Below, in pieces: positions 18,021 through 27,254 of a stretch of 64,000 nucleotides of DNA (position 1 is the stretch's first letter; the number at the start of each line of letters is the position of its first letter). The notes under the pieces were generated by a model that had not been told where the DNA came from, searched no databases, and saw only the letters and a list, made by a program, of their open reading frames with translations. The translations under genes were made by a program, and so were the position numbers. The stretch spans positions 372,001 through 436,000 of the forward strand of contig NZ_CP163528.1 of assembly GCF_041081105.1 (NCBI RefSeq), given 5' to 3'. This DNA comes from Promicromonospora sp. Populi (GTDB lineage Bacteria; Actinomycetota; Actinomycetes; Actinomycetales; Cellulomonadaceae).

Positions 18021-18890
18021 TCAGGCGCCGATCGAGTTCAGCATGGTGATCTCGTCGTCGGGCAGCGTGAGGCTGGCAGCCGCGACGTTCTCGCGCAGGT
18101 GCGCTACCGAAGACGTCCCCGGAATCAGCAGGATGTTCGGCGAATGCTGCAGCAGCCAGGCCTGGGCGACGGCGGCCGGAGTGCTCCCGATCCGCGTGGC
18201 CACGGCGGTCATCTTCGCCGACTGCAGCGGCGAGAAGCCGCCGAGCGGGAAGTACGGCACGTACGCGATGCCCTGGGCCGCCAGCGAGTCGACCAGCTCG
18301 TCGTCCTGCCGGTTGGCGATGTTGTAGAAGTTCTGCACGCACACGACCGGCGCGATCCACTGCGCTTCGGCCACCTGCTCCGCCGTGACAGTGCTAACGC
18401 CCAGGTGCCTGATCAGGCCCTCCTGCTGCAGCTCGGCGAGCGCGGTGAACGGCCGGGCGAGCGAGCCCGGTTCCGGGGCCTCGAGCCCGCCGACGCGCAG
18501 GTTCACGACGTCGAGGCGGTCGAGGCCGAGGTGCTCGAGGTTCTGCTCGACCTGACGGCGGAGCTGGTCGGGCTCTCGGGCGAACGGCCAGCCGCCCTCG
18601 GCGTCGCGTACCGCGCCCACCTTGGTGACGATGTGCAGGTCTTCGGGGTAGGGATGTAGGGCTTCGCGGATGATCTGGTTGGTGATGTGCGGGCCGTAGA
18701 AGTCGGCGGTGTCGATGTGGGTGACGCCGAGCGCGACGGCCTCGCGCAGGACGGCGACCGCCGCGTCGTGGTCGGCGGGCGGGCCGAAGACGCGGGGGCC
18801 TGCGAGCTGCATGGAGCCGTAGCCGACCCGAGTGAGGGTGAGGTCGTCGGCGAGCGGGTAGGTGCCGCCGGGCAGGATCTGTGTGGTCAT
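18021..18890 (-). CDS. Aldo/keto reductase
   Basis: 289 aa, a single TIM barrel. The active-site region HIDTADFYGPH supplies Asp and Tyr, and the lysine lies in IVTKVGAV. The usual histidine segment reads DVVNLRVGG, so Asn replaces His, as in the AKR11/YajO-like group. The NADPH-binding C-terminal part IPGTSSVAHLRENVAAA is present. The substrate is unknown. It is divergent from the XRE/MmyB regulator, a common pairing in which the regulator controls the reductase. A TGTCGACA palindrome lies between them at 18914-18921. Confidence 0.92.
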   Translation of the reverse strand: MTTQILPGGTYPLADDLTLTRVGYGSMQLAGPRVFGPPADHDAAVAVLREAVALGVTHIDTADFYGPHITNQIIREALHPYPEDLHIVTKVGAVRDAEGGWPFAREPDQLRRQVEQNLEHLGLDRLDVVNLRVGGLEAPEPGSLARPFTALAELQQEGLIRHLGVSTVTAEQVAEAQWIAPVVCVQNFYNIANRQDDELVDSLAAQGIAYVPYFPLGGFSPLQSAKMTAVATRIGSTPAAVAQAWLLQHSPNILLIPGTSSVAHLRENVAAASLTLPDDEITMLNSIGA

Positions 18891-18992
18891 GCCTCCAGGT
18901 TTCGCCGCGCCGCTGTCGACAGGTAGTATCCAGCGGATCCTAGGAGTGCGGGGACCAGGCGCCGTCAGGGCGTGCGGCCTACCGTGTTCGGT

Positions 18993-19879
18993 ATGGGCGA
19001 CAACCAGCTGGGTGAATACCTGCGGGCACGGCGCGAGCTAGTGCTGCCCGACGACGTGGGGCTTCGCTCCGCAGGTGTGCGCCGGGTGGCGGGACTGCGC
19101 CGCGAGGAGGTGGCGCTGCTCGCGGGGATCAGCTCCGACTACTACCTGCGGCTCGAACAAGGCCGGGACCGGAACCCGTCGGTGCAGGTCGTGGAGTCGC
19201 TGGCCCGCGTGCTGCTCCTAGACGAGCCTGCCACGCGGCACCTGCTCGGACTCGCGGTCCCGGCGGCGCGGCGACGTCGACGCGGCCGCGCCGTGAGGTG
19301 GTGCCCGACGGGACCCTGCGGCTGCTGGGCCGGGTTGGCATCCCGGCGTTCGTCGAGGGCCGGTACTTCGACGTGCTCGCGGGCAACGGGCTGGCAGGGG
19401 CGCTGTCGGCGAACCTTCGGCCGGGCCACAACCGGATCCGAGACCTCTTCCTCGACCCTGCCGAGCAGGCCATGTACCCGGAGTGGGGCGACCTCGCAGC
19501 GATGATCGTGGCCAGGCTGCGTGACGCGGTCGGCACCGACATCGACGACGAGCGCGTGACCCATCTCGTGGGGGAGCTGTCCGTCGCGTCCGAGCAGTTC
19601 CGCACCCTGTGGGCGCGACACGACGTGAACGTCGGCATCCCGCGAATGTCTCACCTGCTCCACCCGCAGGTGGGGGAGCTGGAGCTCGACATGGAGAAGC
19701 TCGCCATCGCGGGGACCGACCGGCAGATGCTCGTGCTGCTGCACGCGGACCCGGCGTCGCCGACCGGGGAACGGCTCGCGCTCCTGGCGTCGCTCGCGGC
19801 GTCTGTCCCGGTGGCTCCGGACGAGCGAGGAGCGATCGCCGACGACGGCGCGGCGACCGAGCGTGCCGACGCGACCTAG
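18993..19879 (+). pseudogene. XRE/MmyB-type regulator split by a frameshift
   Basis: Two overlapping reading frames together make one normal regulator. The first, from ATG 18993, encodes an XRE helix-turn-helix (LGEYLRARRELV, GLRREEVALLAGISSDYYLRLEQG) and runs in frame to about 19285. After that its translation becomes Arg/Cys-rich nonsense to a stop at 19505. The family continues in the -1 frame from about 19286 (PRREVVPDGTLRLLGRVGIP) to 19879, with the MmyB-like ligand-binding domain (LRPGHNRIRDLFLDPAE, LWARHDV, HPQVGELELDMEKLA). One base missing from the GC-rich run around 19280-19292 explains it. It could be a true mutation or a sequencing error; there is no obvious slippery heptamer. The protein would otherwise be about 295 aa. 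Confidence 0.75.
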
Positions 19880-19946
19880 AGGCTCGCGGCCTGGATCTGT
19901 GGATAACCCGCTCGCGGTGTCGGTGGGTGCTCCTAGGATCGATGAC

Positions 19947-22484
19947 GTGACCAAGGACCCCTTCGCAGACCTCCCCTTCCAGATGGAGGAGCCACCGGAC
20001 GACGCAGCGCTCCTGTTCGACGTCGGTGATGCCGCGCCGCCGCCGTCCCTGCGGAACGCGCCCGAGGACCAGGCGGCCAAGCTGCGGATGCTGCGGGGCC
20101 TGCTCGACGAGGAGGTCGCGACGCGGGAACCCGCGCCGGTGCCGAAGCAGGTTCCGGCACAGGAAGTCGTCCAGGAGGTCGAGCAGGAGTCGACGCCGCA
20201 AGAGCCGGTGGCTGGGGAGACGGCTCCCGAGCCGCCTGCCCGCGCGGTCCCCGCCGCAGCCCCCGGAGACTCGCTGCGTGCTGAGGCCGAGGCCGCGCTG
20301 CGCCAGCTCGTGGGCCGGGACGACGCGCGGCTGCGCGACGACCAGTGGACCGCGATCGAGGCGCTCGCGGCGTTCCACCGCCGGGCGCTCGTGGTGCAGC
20401 GCACCGGGTGGGGCAAGTCGGCCGTGTACTTCGTGGCCACCAGGCTGCTGCGGGCCCGCGGCGCGGGGCCGACGGTGATCGTGTCGCCGCTGCTGGCGCT
20501 CATGCGGGACCAGATCGCGGCGGCCGCGCGCGCCGGGATCCGCGCGGTGACCATCAACTCGGCCAACATGACCGAGTGGGACGAGGTGCACGCGTCGATC
20601 GCGCGCGGCGAGGTGGACGTCCTGCTGTGCTCCCCGGAGCGACTGAACAACCCGGGCTTCCGCGACGAGGTGCTGCCGCGCCTCGCGGCCGACGCCGGGC
20701 TCGTGGTCATCGACGAGGCGCACTGCATCTCGGACTGGGGGCACGACTTCCGTCCCGACTACCGGCGCATCCGCACGCTCCTGGCCGACCTGCCGGCGGG
20801 CATCCCCGTGCTCGCCACGACGGCCACGGCGAACGAGCGGGTCACGCAGGACGTCGCCGAGCAGCTCGCCGTGCACGGGGAGGGCGCCGACGCCGAGGAG
20901 GTGCTGGTGCTGCGCGGCGGGCTGGACCGCGAGTCGCTGTACCTGGCCGTCCTGGAGCTCGGCGACCAGCCCACCCGCGTGGCGTGGCTCGCCGAGGCGC
21001 TCCAGGACATCGACGGCTCGGGCATCGTCTACTGCCTCACGGTGTCGGCCGCGGAGCAGGTGGCGGAGCAGCTGCGTGGGTATGGCCTCGCGGTGGCGTC
21101 GTACACCGGCCGGACGGAGCCCACCCAGCGCGAGCAGCTGGAGGCGGACCTGAAGAACAACGACGTCAAGGCGCTGGTCGCGACGTCCGCCCTGGGGATG
21201 GGCTTCGACAAGCCGGACCTGGCGTTCGTGGTGCACCTGGGCGCGCCGTCCTCGCCCATCGCGTACTACCAGCAGGTGGGTCGAGCCGGCCGTGGGGTGG
21301 ACCAGGCCCTGGTGGTGCTGCTCCCGGGTCAGGAGGACAAGGCGATCTGGGACTGGTTCGGCGAGCAGGCCTTTCCCGCCGAGGGGCAGGTGCGGGTCAC
21401 GCTCGACGCCCTGGCCGGCGGCGGCACCATGTCGACCGCCGCGCTGGAGACGCAGGTGGACCTGCGTCGTAACCGCCTGGAGACCATGCTCAAGGTGCTC
21501 GACGTCGACGGCGCGGTCCGGCGGGTGCGCGGCGGCTGGGAGGCAACGGGGCAGCAGTGGTCGTACGACGCCGAGCGTTACGCCCGGGTCGCTGCCACCC
21601 GGAGCGCCGAGCAGCAGGCGATGGTCGACTACGTGAACACCCAGGGCTGCCGCATGGCGTACCTGCGGGCCCAGCTCGACGACCCGGACCTGCAGGCGGG
21701 CTGGCAGTGCGGCCGCTGCGACAGGTGCGGCGTCATGGAGCTCCCGGAGGCGCCCGACGTCGAGGCGGTCGCCGCGGCACGCGCCGAGATGGACCGCCCG
21801 GGCGTCGAGGTCGAGACCCGCAAGATGTGGCCCACCGGCCTTGCCTCCATCGGGCTGGACCTCAAGGGCAAGATCGCACCCGCCGAGCTGGCCGAGACGG
21901 GGCGCGCCGTCGCCCGGCTCGACGGACTCGGCTGGTCCGGCCCGCTGCGTGACCTGCTCGCGCCCGGCGCGGCCGACGGAGAGCTGCCCGTGCCGCTGCG
22001 CCGGGCCGCCGCGCGTGTGCTGGACGAGTGGAGCGCGCTCCACCCGGCCGACGATCCCGCGGAAGACGGCGCGACCGGCGACAGCGAGACCGGCGAGGCC
22101 GAGCCTGCGGGAGCCGCTGAGCCCGGCCCGCTCGTGATCGAGGCCGTCGTCGCGGTGCGGTCGATCAAGCGGCCCCAGCTCTCCTACCACCTGGCCACGG
22201 GCCTGGCGAAATACCTGGGTGTGCCGATGATCGGTGCCATCGGGCCGGTCGCGGGGCAGGAGGAGCCCGGTCGGCACGACCTGAACTCAGCCATGCGGCT
22301 GGCGGGTGTGGCCCGGCGCCTGCAGCTGCAGCTCGGCGAGGGCGCGCTCCGCGGGTTGCCGGGCCGGTCCGTCCTGCTGGTGGACGACTACACCGACTCG
22401 GGCTGGACCCTCACGGTCGCCTCCCGGCTGCTGCGCCAGGCCGGCGCAGCGGCGGTCTACCCGTTCGTGCTGGGCGTGCGGTGA
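19947..22484 (+). CDS. RecQ-like helicase fused to a phosphoribosyltransferase-like domain
   Basis: 845 aa from the GTG at 19947. An N-terminal Glu/Pro-rich region (to about 115) precedes a superfamily 2 helicase core: motif I RTGWGKS (Lys157), DEAH box (256-259, VVIDEAHCISDWGHDFRPDYR), motif III ATTAT, motif VI YYQQVGRAGRG. Cysteines in WQCGRCDRCG (about 588) resemble the RecQ zinc module, and a winged-helix region surrounds them. The last 125 residues are different: VLLVDDYTDSGWT (Asp813, Asp814) is a classic PRPP-binding loop of type I phosphoribosyltransferases such as ComF. I recall such fusions in actinobacterial DEAD/DEAH helicases; the role of the added domain is not known. It lies just upstream of hisC, but in a separate unit. 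Confidence 0.9.
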   Translation: MTKDPFADLPFQMEEPPDDAALLFDVGDAAPPPSLRNAPEDQAAKLRMLRGLLDEEVATREPAPVPKQVPAQEVVQEVEQESTPQEPVAGETAPEPPARAVPAAAPGDSLRAEAEAALRQLVGRDDARLRDDQWTAIEALAAFHRRALVVQRTGWGKSAVYFVATRLLRARGAGPTVIVSPLLALMRDQIAAAARAGIRAVTINSANMTEWDEVHASIARGEVDVLLCSPERLNNPGFRDEVLPRLAADAGLVVIDEAHCISDWGHDFRPDYRRIRTLLADLPAGIPVLATTATANERVTQDVAEQLAVHGEGADAEEVLVLRGGLDRESLYLAVLELGDQPTRVAWLAEALQDIDGSGIVYCLTVSAAEQVAEQLRGYGLAVASYTGRTEPTQREQLEADLKNNDVKALVATSALGMGFDKPDLAFVVHLGAPSSPIAYYQQVGRAGRGVDQALVVLLPGQEDKAIWDWFGEQAFPAEGQVRVTLDALAGGGTMSTAALETQVDLRRNRLETMLKVLDVDGAVRRVRGGWEATGQQWSYDAERYARVAATRSAEQQAMVDYVNTQGCRMAYLRAQLDDPDLQAGWQCGRCDRCGVMELPEAPDVEAVAAARAEMDRPGVEVETRKMWPTGLASIGLDLKGKIAPAELAETGRAVARLDGLGWSGPLRDLLAPGAADGELPVPLRRAAARVLDEWSALHPADDPAEDGATGDSETGEAEPAGAAEPGPLVIEAVVAVRSIKRPQLSYHLATGLAKYLGVPMIGAIGPVAGQEEPGRHDLNSAMRLAGVARRLQLQLGEGALRGLPGRSVLLVDDYTDSGWTLTVASRLLRQAGAAAVYPFVLGVR

Positions 22485-22554
22485 CCAGGCCCACTCGCCC
22501 GGTGGGCGGACCGATGCCGGGTCAGCGCTCCGCGGTTCGTAGACTGGACCGGTG

Positions 22555-23760
22555 ATGACTCACGCCGTCGACCAGCACAGCGCTCCGGCGCGCCCGGTGC
22601 GGCTGCCGCTGCGCCCCGAGCTGGCGGGCGAGAAGCCGTACGGGGCGCCGCAGCTCGACGTACCGGTGCTCCTGAACGTCAACGAGAACCCGTACCCGCC
22701 CAGCGAGGACGTCGTCGCCACCATCGCCGAGGAGGTGGCCCGCGCCGCCCGCGGTATGAACCGCTACCCGGACCGCGATGCCACGGCGCTGCGGCGGGAC
22801 CTGGCGGACTACCTCACGCTCGAGACCGGGGTCAGCCTGGAGCACCTCGACGTCTGGGCGGCGAACGGGTCCAACGAGGTCATGCTGCACGTGCTGCAGG
22901 CCTTCGGCGGTCCCGATCGCACGGCCCTGTCGTTCGCGCCGACGTACTCGATGTACCCGGAGTATGCGCGGGACACCCACACGGCCTGGGTGGTCGGCCG
23001 GCGGGAGGACGACTTCACGCTGGACCCGGCCTACGCCGCCGAGACCATCCGTCAGGTGCGCCCGTCGGTGATCCTGCTGGCCAGCCCGAACAACCCGACC
23101 GGCACGGCGCTGCCGACGGCCACGATCGAGGCGGTCTGCGCGGCCGCGCTCAGCGTCGACCTCGACGGTGCGCGTCCCGTCGTCGTCGTCGACGAGGCGT
23201 ATGCGGAGTTCCGGCGCCCGGGCACGCCGTCGGCCGTCGCCCTGCTGGCGACCTACCCGAACCTGGCAGTCACGCGCACCATGTCCAAGGCGTTCGCCGC
23301 GGCCGGTGCCCGGCTCGGTTACCTGGCCGCGTCGACCGAGTTCGTGGACGCGCTGCGGATCGTGCGGCTGCCGTACCACCTGAGTGCCATCACGCAGGCC
23401 GCGGCAACCGCTGCGCTCCGGCACCGCGAGTCCCTCATGGCGCAGGTCGCCACGCTGCGCGCCGAGCGCGACGCCGCGGTGGCCTGGCTGCGTGCGCAGC
23501 GGCACCCGGACGGGAGAGCGTTCGACGTCGCGGACACCGACGCCAACTTCGTGCTGTTCGGCACGTTCGGCGATCGGCACGCCGTCTGGCAGGGTCTGCT
23601 GGACCGCGGGGTCCTGATCCGCGAGACCGGCCCGGACGGCTGGCTGCGGGTGTCGATCGGCACGTCCGCCGAGATGGCCGCGTTCCGCGCGGCGCTCACC
23701 GAGGTATTGCAGGAGCAGGAACACGAGCAGGGATCCGAGCAGGGAGAGGAGCGGGCATGA
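22555..23760 (+). CDS. hisC: Histidinol-phosphate aminotransferase
   Basis: 401 aa from ATG 22555 (a GTG immediately precedes it). It is a PLP-dependent class I/II aminotransferase that converts imidazole-acetol phosphate and glutamate to histidinol phosphate. [47 protein letters not shown] and the PLP lysine in [16 protein letters not shown] are all present. Its TGA overlaps the hisB ATG by four bases, so the operon is coupled. It is the first gene of the his cluster on this strand. Confidence 0.97.
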   Translation: MTHAVDQHSAPARPVRLPLRPELAGEKPYGAPQLDVPVLLNVNENPYPPSEDVVATIAEEVARAARGMNRYPDRDATALRRDLADYLTLETGVSLEHLDVWAANGSNEVMLHVLQAFGGPDRTALSFAPTYSMYPEYARDTHTAWVVGRREDDFTLDPAYAAETIRQVRPSVILLASPNNPTGTALPTATIEAVCAAALSVDLDGARPVVVVDEAYAEFRRPGTPSAVALLATYPNLAVTRTMSKAFAAAGARLGYLAASTEFVDALRIVRLPYHLSAITQAAATAALRHRESLMAQVATLRAERDAAVAWLRAQRHPDGRAFDVADTDANFVLFGTFGDRHAVWQGLLDRGVLIRETGPDGWLRVSIGTSAEMAAFRAALTEVLQEQEHEQGSEQGEERA

Positions 23761-24356
23761 GCAGGACAGCACGCGTGGAGCGCGCCACCTCCGAGTCAAA
23801 GGTGCTGGTCGAGCTCGACCTCGACGGCACCGGGCGCACCGACATCAGCACAAGCGTCCCGTTCTACGACCACATGCTCACCGCGCTCGGCAAGCACTCG
23901 CTGATCGACCTCACCGTGCACGCGACCGGTGACACGCACATCGATGTCCACCACACCGTGGAGGACGTCGCCATCAGTATCGGTGAGGCGCTGCGGGAGG
24001 CGCTCGGCGACAAGGCCGGCATCTCGCGGTTCGGCGACGCTCTCGTACCGCTCGACGAGGCGCTCGCGCAGGCCGTCGTAGACGTGTCGGGGCGGCCCTA
24101 CCTGGTGCACGAGGGCGAACCGGCGGGCCAGGAGTACCACCTCATCGGCGGCCACTTCACGGGGTCGCTGACGCGGCACGTGCTCGAGTCGATAGCGCAC
24201 CACGCGGGCATCTGCCTGCACGTGCGGGTGCTCGCCGGCCGCGACCCGCACCACATCGTCGAAGCTCAGTTCAAGGCCCTGGCGCGCGCGCTGCGGGCCG
24301 CCGTCGCCATCGACCCCCGGGTCGACGGCATCCCGTCCACGAAGGGTGCGCTCTAG
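23757..24356 (+). CDS. hisB: Imidazoleglycerol-phosphate dehydratase
   Basis: 199 aa, monofunctional (no N-terminal phosphatase, as usual in actinobacteria). The metal-binding histidines are in [38 protein letters not shown] and [17 protein letters not shown]. It removes water from imidazoleglycerol phosphate. It overlaps hisC by four bases and is followed five bases later by a gene of unknown role within the same operon. Confidence 0.98.
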   Translation: MSRTARVERATSESKVLVELDLDGTGRTDISTSVPFYDHMLTALGKHSLIDLTVHATGDTHIDVHHTVEDVAISIGEALREALGDKAGISRFGDALVPLDEALAQAVVDVSGRPYLVHEGEPAGQEYHLIGGHFTGSLTRHVLESIAHHAGICLHVRVLAGRDPHHIVEAQFKALARALRAAVAIDPRVDGIPSTKGAL

Positions 24357-24361
24357 CAGCC

Positions 24362-24964
24362 ATGTCCGACAGCCCCAGGCCCGAGAACGACGGGTTCAAC
24401 AGCAGCACGCCCCCCGGCGACGACCTGCCCGACTTCGATTTCGACAGCCTCGAGATCCCGGACGACCTGTCGTCCCTGACCGGCGGCGGCCAGCCGGAGT
24501 TCGCGGCGCTCATCACGCAGATCGCCGGCGCGGTCCCGCTCGCGGCGGCCAGCTCGCTGGCGCAGCTCGACCTGGACGCGGTGCCTACCCCGGTCGGCGC
24601 CGTCGGCGTCCTGAAGGACCTCGCGGGGGACGCGCCCGATCAGGCCGCGGCTGCGATCTCCCAGCTCGTGCGAGGCGTCCCGCTCGTCCTGATCACCCGC
24701 ACGGGCGAGCAGATGACGGCGGTCCGGTTCGCCGACGGAGTCCGCGGCGACGAGCTGGCCCCGGGCCTCGTGCTCGGCGGTGCACCCGAGTCGGTCGTCG
24801 ACCTGCTGACGGGCGCCACGTCCGTGGCCGACCTCGACGGAGTGGTCGCGTCGACGTCGATCAGCAAGTTCAAGGCGATGCGGATGCTGACCTCCGCGGC
24901 GCGCAAGGCACGCAAGAGCCTCGGCAAGGGCGAGCCGGGTCCGGACAGCGCGGACGGGGCCTGA
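24362..24964 (+). CDS. Conserved protein of unknown function inside the his operon
   Basis: 200 aa, not recognised. The N-terminus is acidic and disordered ([21 protein letters not shown]). The middle has two short helical/beta stretches ([44 protein letters not shown]). The C-terminus is basic ([25 protein letters not shown]). There is no signal peptide or membrane segment. It sits five bases after hisB and two bases before hisH, so it must be co-transcribed and probably co-regulated with histidine synthesis. I have the impression that a gene of this kind occupies the same slot in other Micrococcales, but I cannot verify it here. Confidence 0.7.
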   Translation: MSDSPRPENDGFNSSTPPGDDLPDFDFDSLEIPDDLSSLTGGGQPEFAALITQIAGAVPLAAASSLAQLDLDAVPTPVGAVGVLKDLAGDAPDQAAAAISQLVRGVPLVLITRTGEQMTAVRFADGVRGDELAPGLVLGGAPESVVDLLTGATSVADLDGVVASTSISKFKAMRMLTSAARKARKSLGKGEPGPDSADGA

Positions 24965-24966
24965 GC

Positions 24967-25611
24967 GTGGGCGAACGCGTCGTCGTCCTGGACTACGGCT
25001 TCGGCAACGTCCGGTCCGCCGTCCGCTCGCTCGAACGGGTAGGTGCCGAGGTGACGCTGACCGCCGACCGGTCCGCAGCACAGGAGGCGGACGGTCTTGT
25101 GGTGCCCGGCGTCGGCGCGTTCGCCGCGTGCATGGCGGGCCTCCGGGCTGTCCGCGGGGACGAGATCGTCGGTCGGCGGCTGGCCGGCAACCGCCCGGTC
25201 CTCGGCATCTGCGTGGGCATGCAGGTCATGTTCGACGCCGGGGTGGAGCACGGCGAGCGCGCGGACGGCATCGGCGAGTGGCCCGGCGTCGTCGAGCGGC
25301 TGCAGGCCGACGTCGTGCCGCACATGGGCTGGTCGCCGGTCGAGGTGCCGGAGGATTCGGCCCTCTTCAAGGGGATCGCCGACGAGCGGTTCTACTTCGT
25401 GCACTCCTACGCCGCCCAGACATTCACCAAGGGCCACGACGAGAACGCGGTCGGGTTCTTCAGGCCCCCGAAGGTCACCTGGGCCGACCACGGCGGCCGG
25501 TTCGTCGCCGCCGTGGAGGACGGACCCCTGGCGGCGACCCAGTTCCACCCGGAAAAGTCCGGTGACGCGGGAGCCCACCTCCTGGAGAACTGGCTCCGCT
25601 CGCTCGGCTGA
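24967..25611 (+). CDS. hisH: Imidazole glycerol phosphate synthase, glutaminase subunit
   Basis: 214 aa from GTG 24967. It is a class I glutamine amidotransferase: nucleophile Cys in [12 protein letters not shown], with His and Glu in [24 protein letters not shown] and VVPGVGAF are family motifs, and [10 protein letters not shown] marks HisH specifically. It supplies ammonia to HisF, which is not found in this window. It begins two bases after the preceding stop. Confidence 0.97.
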   Translation: MGERVVVLDYGFGNVRSAVRSLERVGAEVTLTADRSAAQEADGLVVPGVGAFAACMAGLRAVRGDEIVGRRLAGNRPVLGICVGMQVMFDAGVEHGERADGIGEWPGVVERLQADVVPHMGWSPVEVPEDSALFKGIADERFYFVHSYAAQTFTKGHDENAVGFFRPPKVTWADHGGRFVAAVEDGPLAATQFHPEKSGDAGAHLLENWLRSLG

Positions 25612-25649
25612 CCAGGCAACACCCCGACACAAAGCAAACTTGGAGAGAC

Positions 25650-26432
25650 ATGACCGCACGGCTCGTGCTCCTGCCCGCCGTCGACGTCGCCGACGGCCAG
25701 GCCGTCCGCCTCGTACAGGGCGAGGCCGGCTCGGAGACCTCGTACGGCGACCCGCTGACGGCGGCCCTGGACTGGCAGTCCGGCGGCGCCGAGTGGGTCC
25801 ACCTCGTGGACCTGGACGCGGCCTTCGGCCGCGGGTCCAACGCGGAGCTGCTCGCCCGGGTGGTCGGTGAGCTGGACGTGCAGGTCGAGCTGTCGGGCGG
25901 CATCCGCGACGACGAGTCGCTGGAACGTGCGCTCGCCACCGGCGCGCGACGGGTCAACCTGGGCACCGCCGCGCTGGAGGACCCGGCCTGGACGGCCAAG
26001 GTCATCGGCGAGCACGGGGACCGCGTGGCCGTCGGGCTCGACGTGCGCGGCACCACGCTCGCGGCGCGCGGCTGGACCAGGGAGGGCGGGGACCTCTGGG
26101 AGGTGCTCGCCCGCCTCGACGAGGCAGGCTGCGCCCGCTACGTCGTCACCGACGTGACCAAGGACGGCACGCTGCGCGGCCCCAACCTGGAACTGCTGTC
26201 CGACGTCGCCGCGCGCACCCCCGCGCACGTCGTCGCCTCCGGCGGCATCTCCTCGCTCGACGACCTGCGTGCCCTGCGCGCGCTGCGCTCCCCGGACGGG
26301 CGCCCCATCGAGGGCGCGGTGGTCGGCAAGGCGCTGTACGCGGGCGCGTTCACGCTCCCCGAGGCGCTCGACGTCGCCGGTCGCCCCGGCGACGGTGTCG
26401 CTGGGTCCGCGGGCGACGGTGTCGCCGAGTGA
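25650..26432 (+). CDS. priA: Phosphoribosyl isomerase (HisA/TrpF dual activity likely)
   Basis: 260 aa, a (beta/alpha)8 barrel with Asp in [18 protein letters not shown] and the second acid in [36 protein letters not shown] and VELSGGIRD are HisA/PriA motifs. In actinobacteria the enzyme usually serves both the histidine (ProFAR) and the tryptophan (PRA) pathways because trpF is absent; whether that holds in this organism cannot be read from one window. The ribosome site is TTGGAGAGAC before the ATG. A Gly/Asp repeat ([14 protein letters not shown]) ends the protein, whose stop overlaps sseB by four bases. Confidence 0.93.
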   Translation: MTARLVLLPAVDVADGQAVRLVQGEAGSETSYGDPLTAALDWQSGGAEWVHLVDLDAAFGRGSNAELLARVVGELDVQVELSGGIRDDESLERALATGARRVNLGTAALEDPAWTAKVIGEHGDRVAVGLDVRGTTLAARGWTREGGDLWEVLARLDEAGCARYVVTDVTKDGTLRGPNLELLSDVAARTPAHVVASGGISSLDDLRALRALRSPDGRPIEGAVVGKALYAGAFTLPEALDVAGRPGDGVAGSAGDGVAE

Positions 26433-27157
26433 AGTCGATCCAGCCCTCCAGCCAGTTCGCGGGCGACGACGGCTCGGCCGACGCCGAGCTGACGCGGCTG
26501 CTGTCCGGCTATACGACGGGCACGGTCCCGCTGCGCGACGTCGTCGCACGGCTGGCCGAGACCCGGGTGCTGGTGCCGGTCCTGGCCGAGGTCGGCGCCG
26601 TCGAGCAGGACCCGGACGGGCTCACGGTGGACAAGGAGGCATCCTCCGGGATCGTCGCCCTGGAGGCGCCGGACGGCCGCCGGGCCCTGCCCGTCTTCAC
26701 GTCCGTCGCCACCATGCAGGCGTGGCGAGCCGACGCACGGCCGGTGCCGGTCGAGGCGACGCGCGCGGCGCTGTCCGCGGTGAACGAGAACTGGGCGCTG
26801 GTAGTGGTGGACCCCGCGGGGCCCGCGACGGCGCTCGTCCCGCGGCCTGCCGTCTGGGCGCTGGCGCAGGGCAAGCCGTGGCAGCCGGCCCTGGTGCCGC
26901 ACGAGGACGGGCTGGCCGTGGATCCGGAGGTCGCCTCAGAGGTCGCGGTCGCAGCCGCCCCCGTCCAGCACGTGGTGCGGGCGCACGCCGAGCCGGGCCG
27001 CAAGGCGGAGGTCGCGGTGGTGCTCGCGCTGGACCCCGGGCTGGATCGTGCCGGGCTCGACAGGGTGCTCGCCCAGGTCAACGCCCGGCTGGCGGCGTCA
27101 GAGGTGATCTCGGCGCGAGTGGACTCGCTGGAGCTCCGCATCGGCGCGGCCCGCTAG
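26429..27157 (+). CDS. SseB family protein
   Basis: 242 aa, starting at a GTG that overlaps the priA stop (GTGA). The N-terminal half ([46 protein letters not shown]) is the SseB domain; a second alpha/beta half follows ([23 protein letters not shown]). The function in actinobacteria is unknown. The gene usually sits between priA and infC; here infC is 34 kb away. A hairpin terminator follows the stop. Confidence 0.85.
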   Translation: MKSIQPSSQFAGDDGSADAELTRLLSGYTTGTVPLRDVVARLAETRVLVPVLAEVGAVEQDPDGLTVDKEASSGIVALEAPDGRRALPVFTSVATMQAWRADARPVPVEATRAALSAVNENWALVVVDPAGPATALVPRPAVWALAQGKPWQPALVPHEDGLAVDPEVASEVAVAAAPVQHVVRAHAEPGRKAEVAVVLALDPGLDRAGLDRVLAQVNARLAASEVISARVDSLELRIGAAR

Positions 27158-27171
27158 TCGAGAAAGCGCGA

Positions 27172-27209
27172 AGCCCGAGCGCCACAACCGTCCGGATGGG
27201 TCTCGGGCT
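27172..27209. terminator. Hairpin between convergent genes
   Basis: AGCCCGAG (27172-27179) pairs with CTCGGGCT (27202-27209) over a 22-base loop, 15 bases after the sseB stop, before the minus-strand protease gene. It ends the his operon transcript. Confidence 0.55.
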
Positions 27210-27254
27210 CACTTCTCAGGGCTATTGCCCGTCGCATCTCGAAGGTTACCGCGC

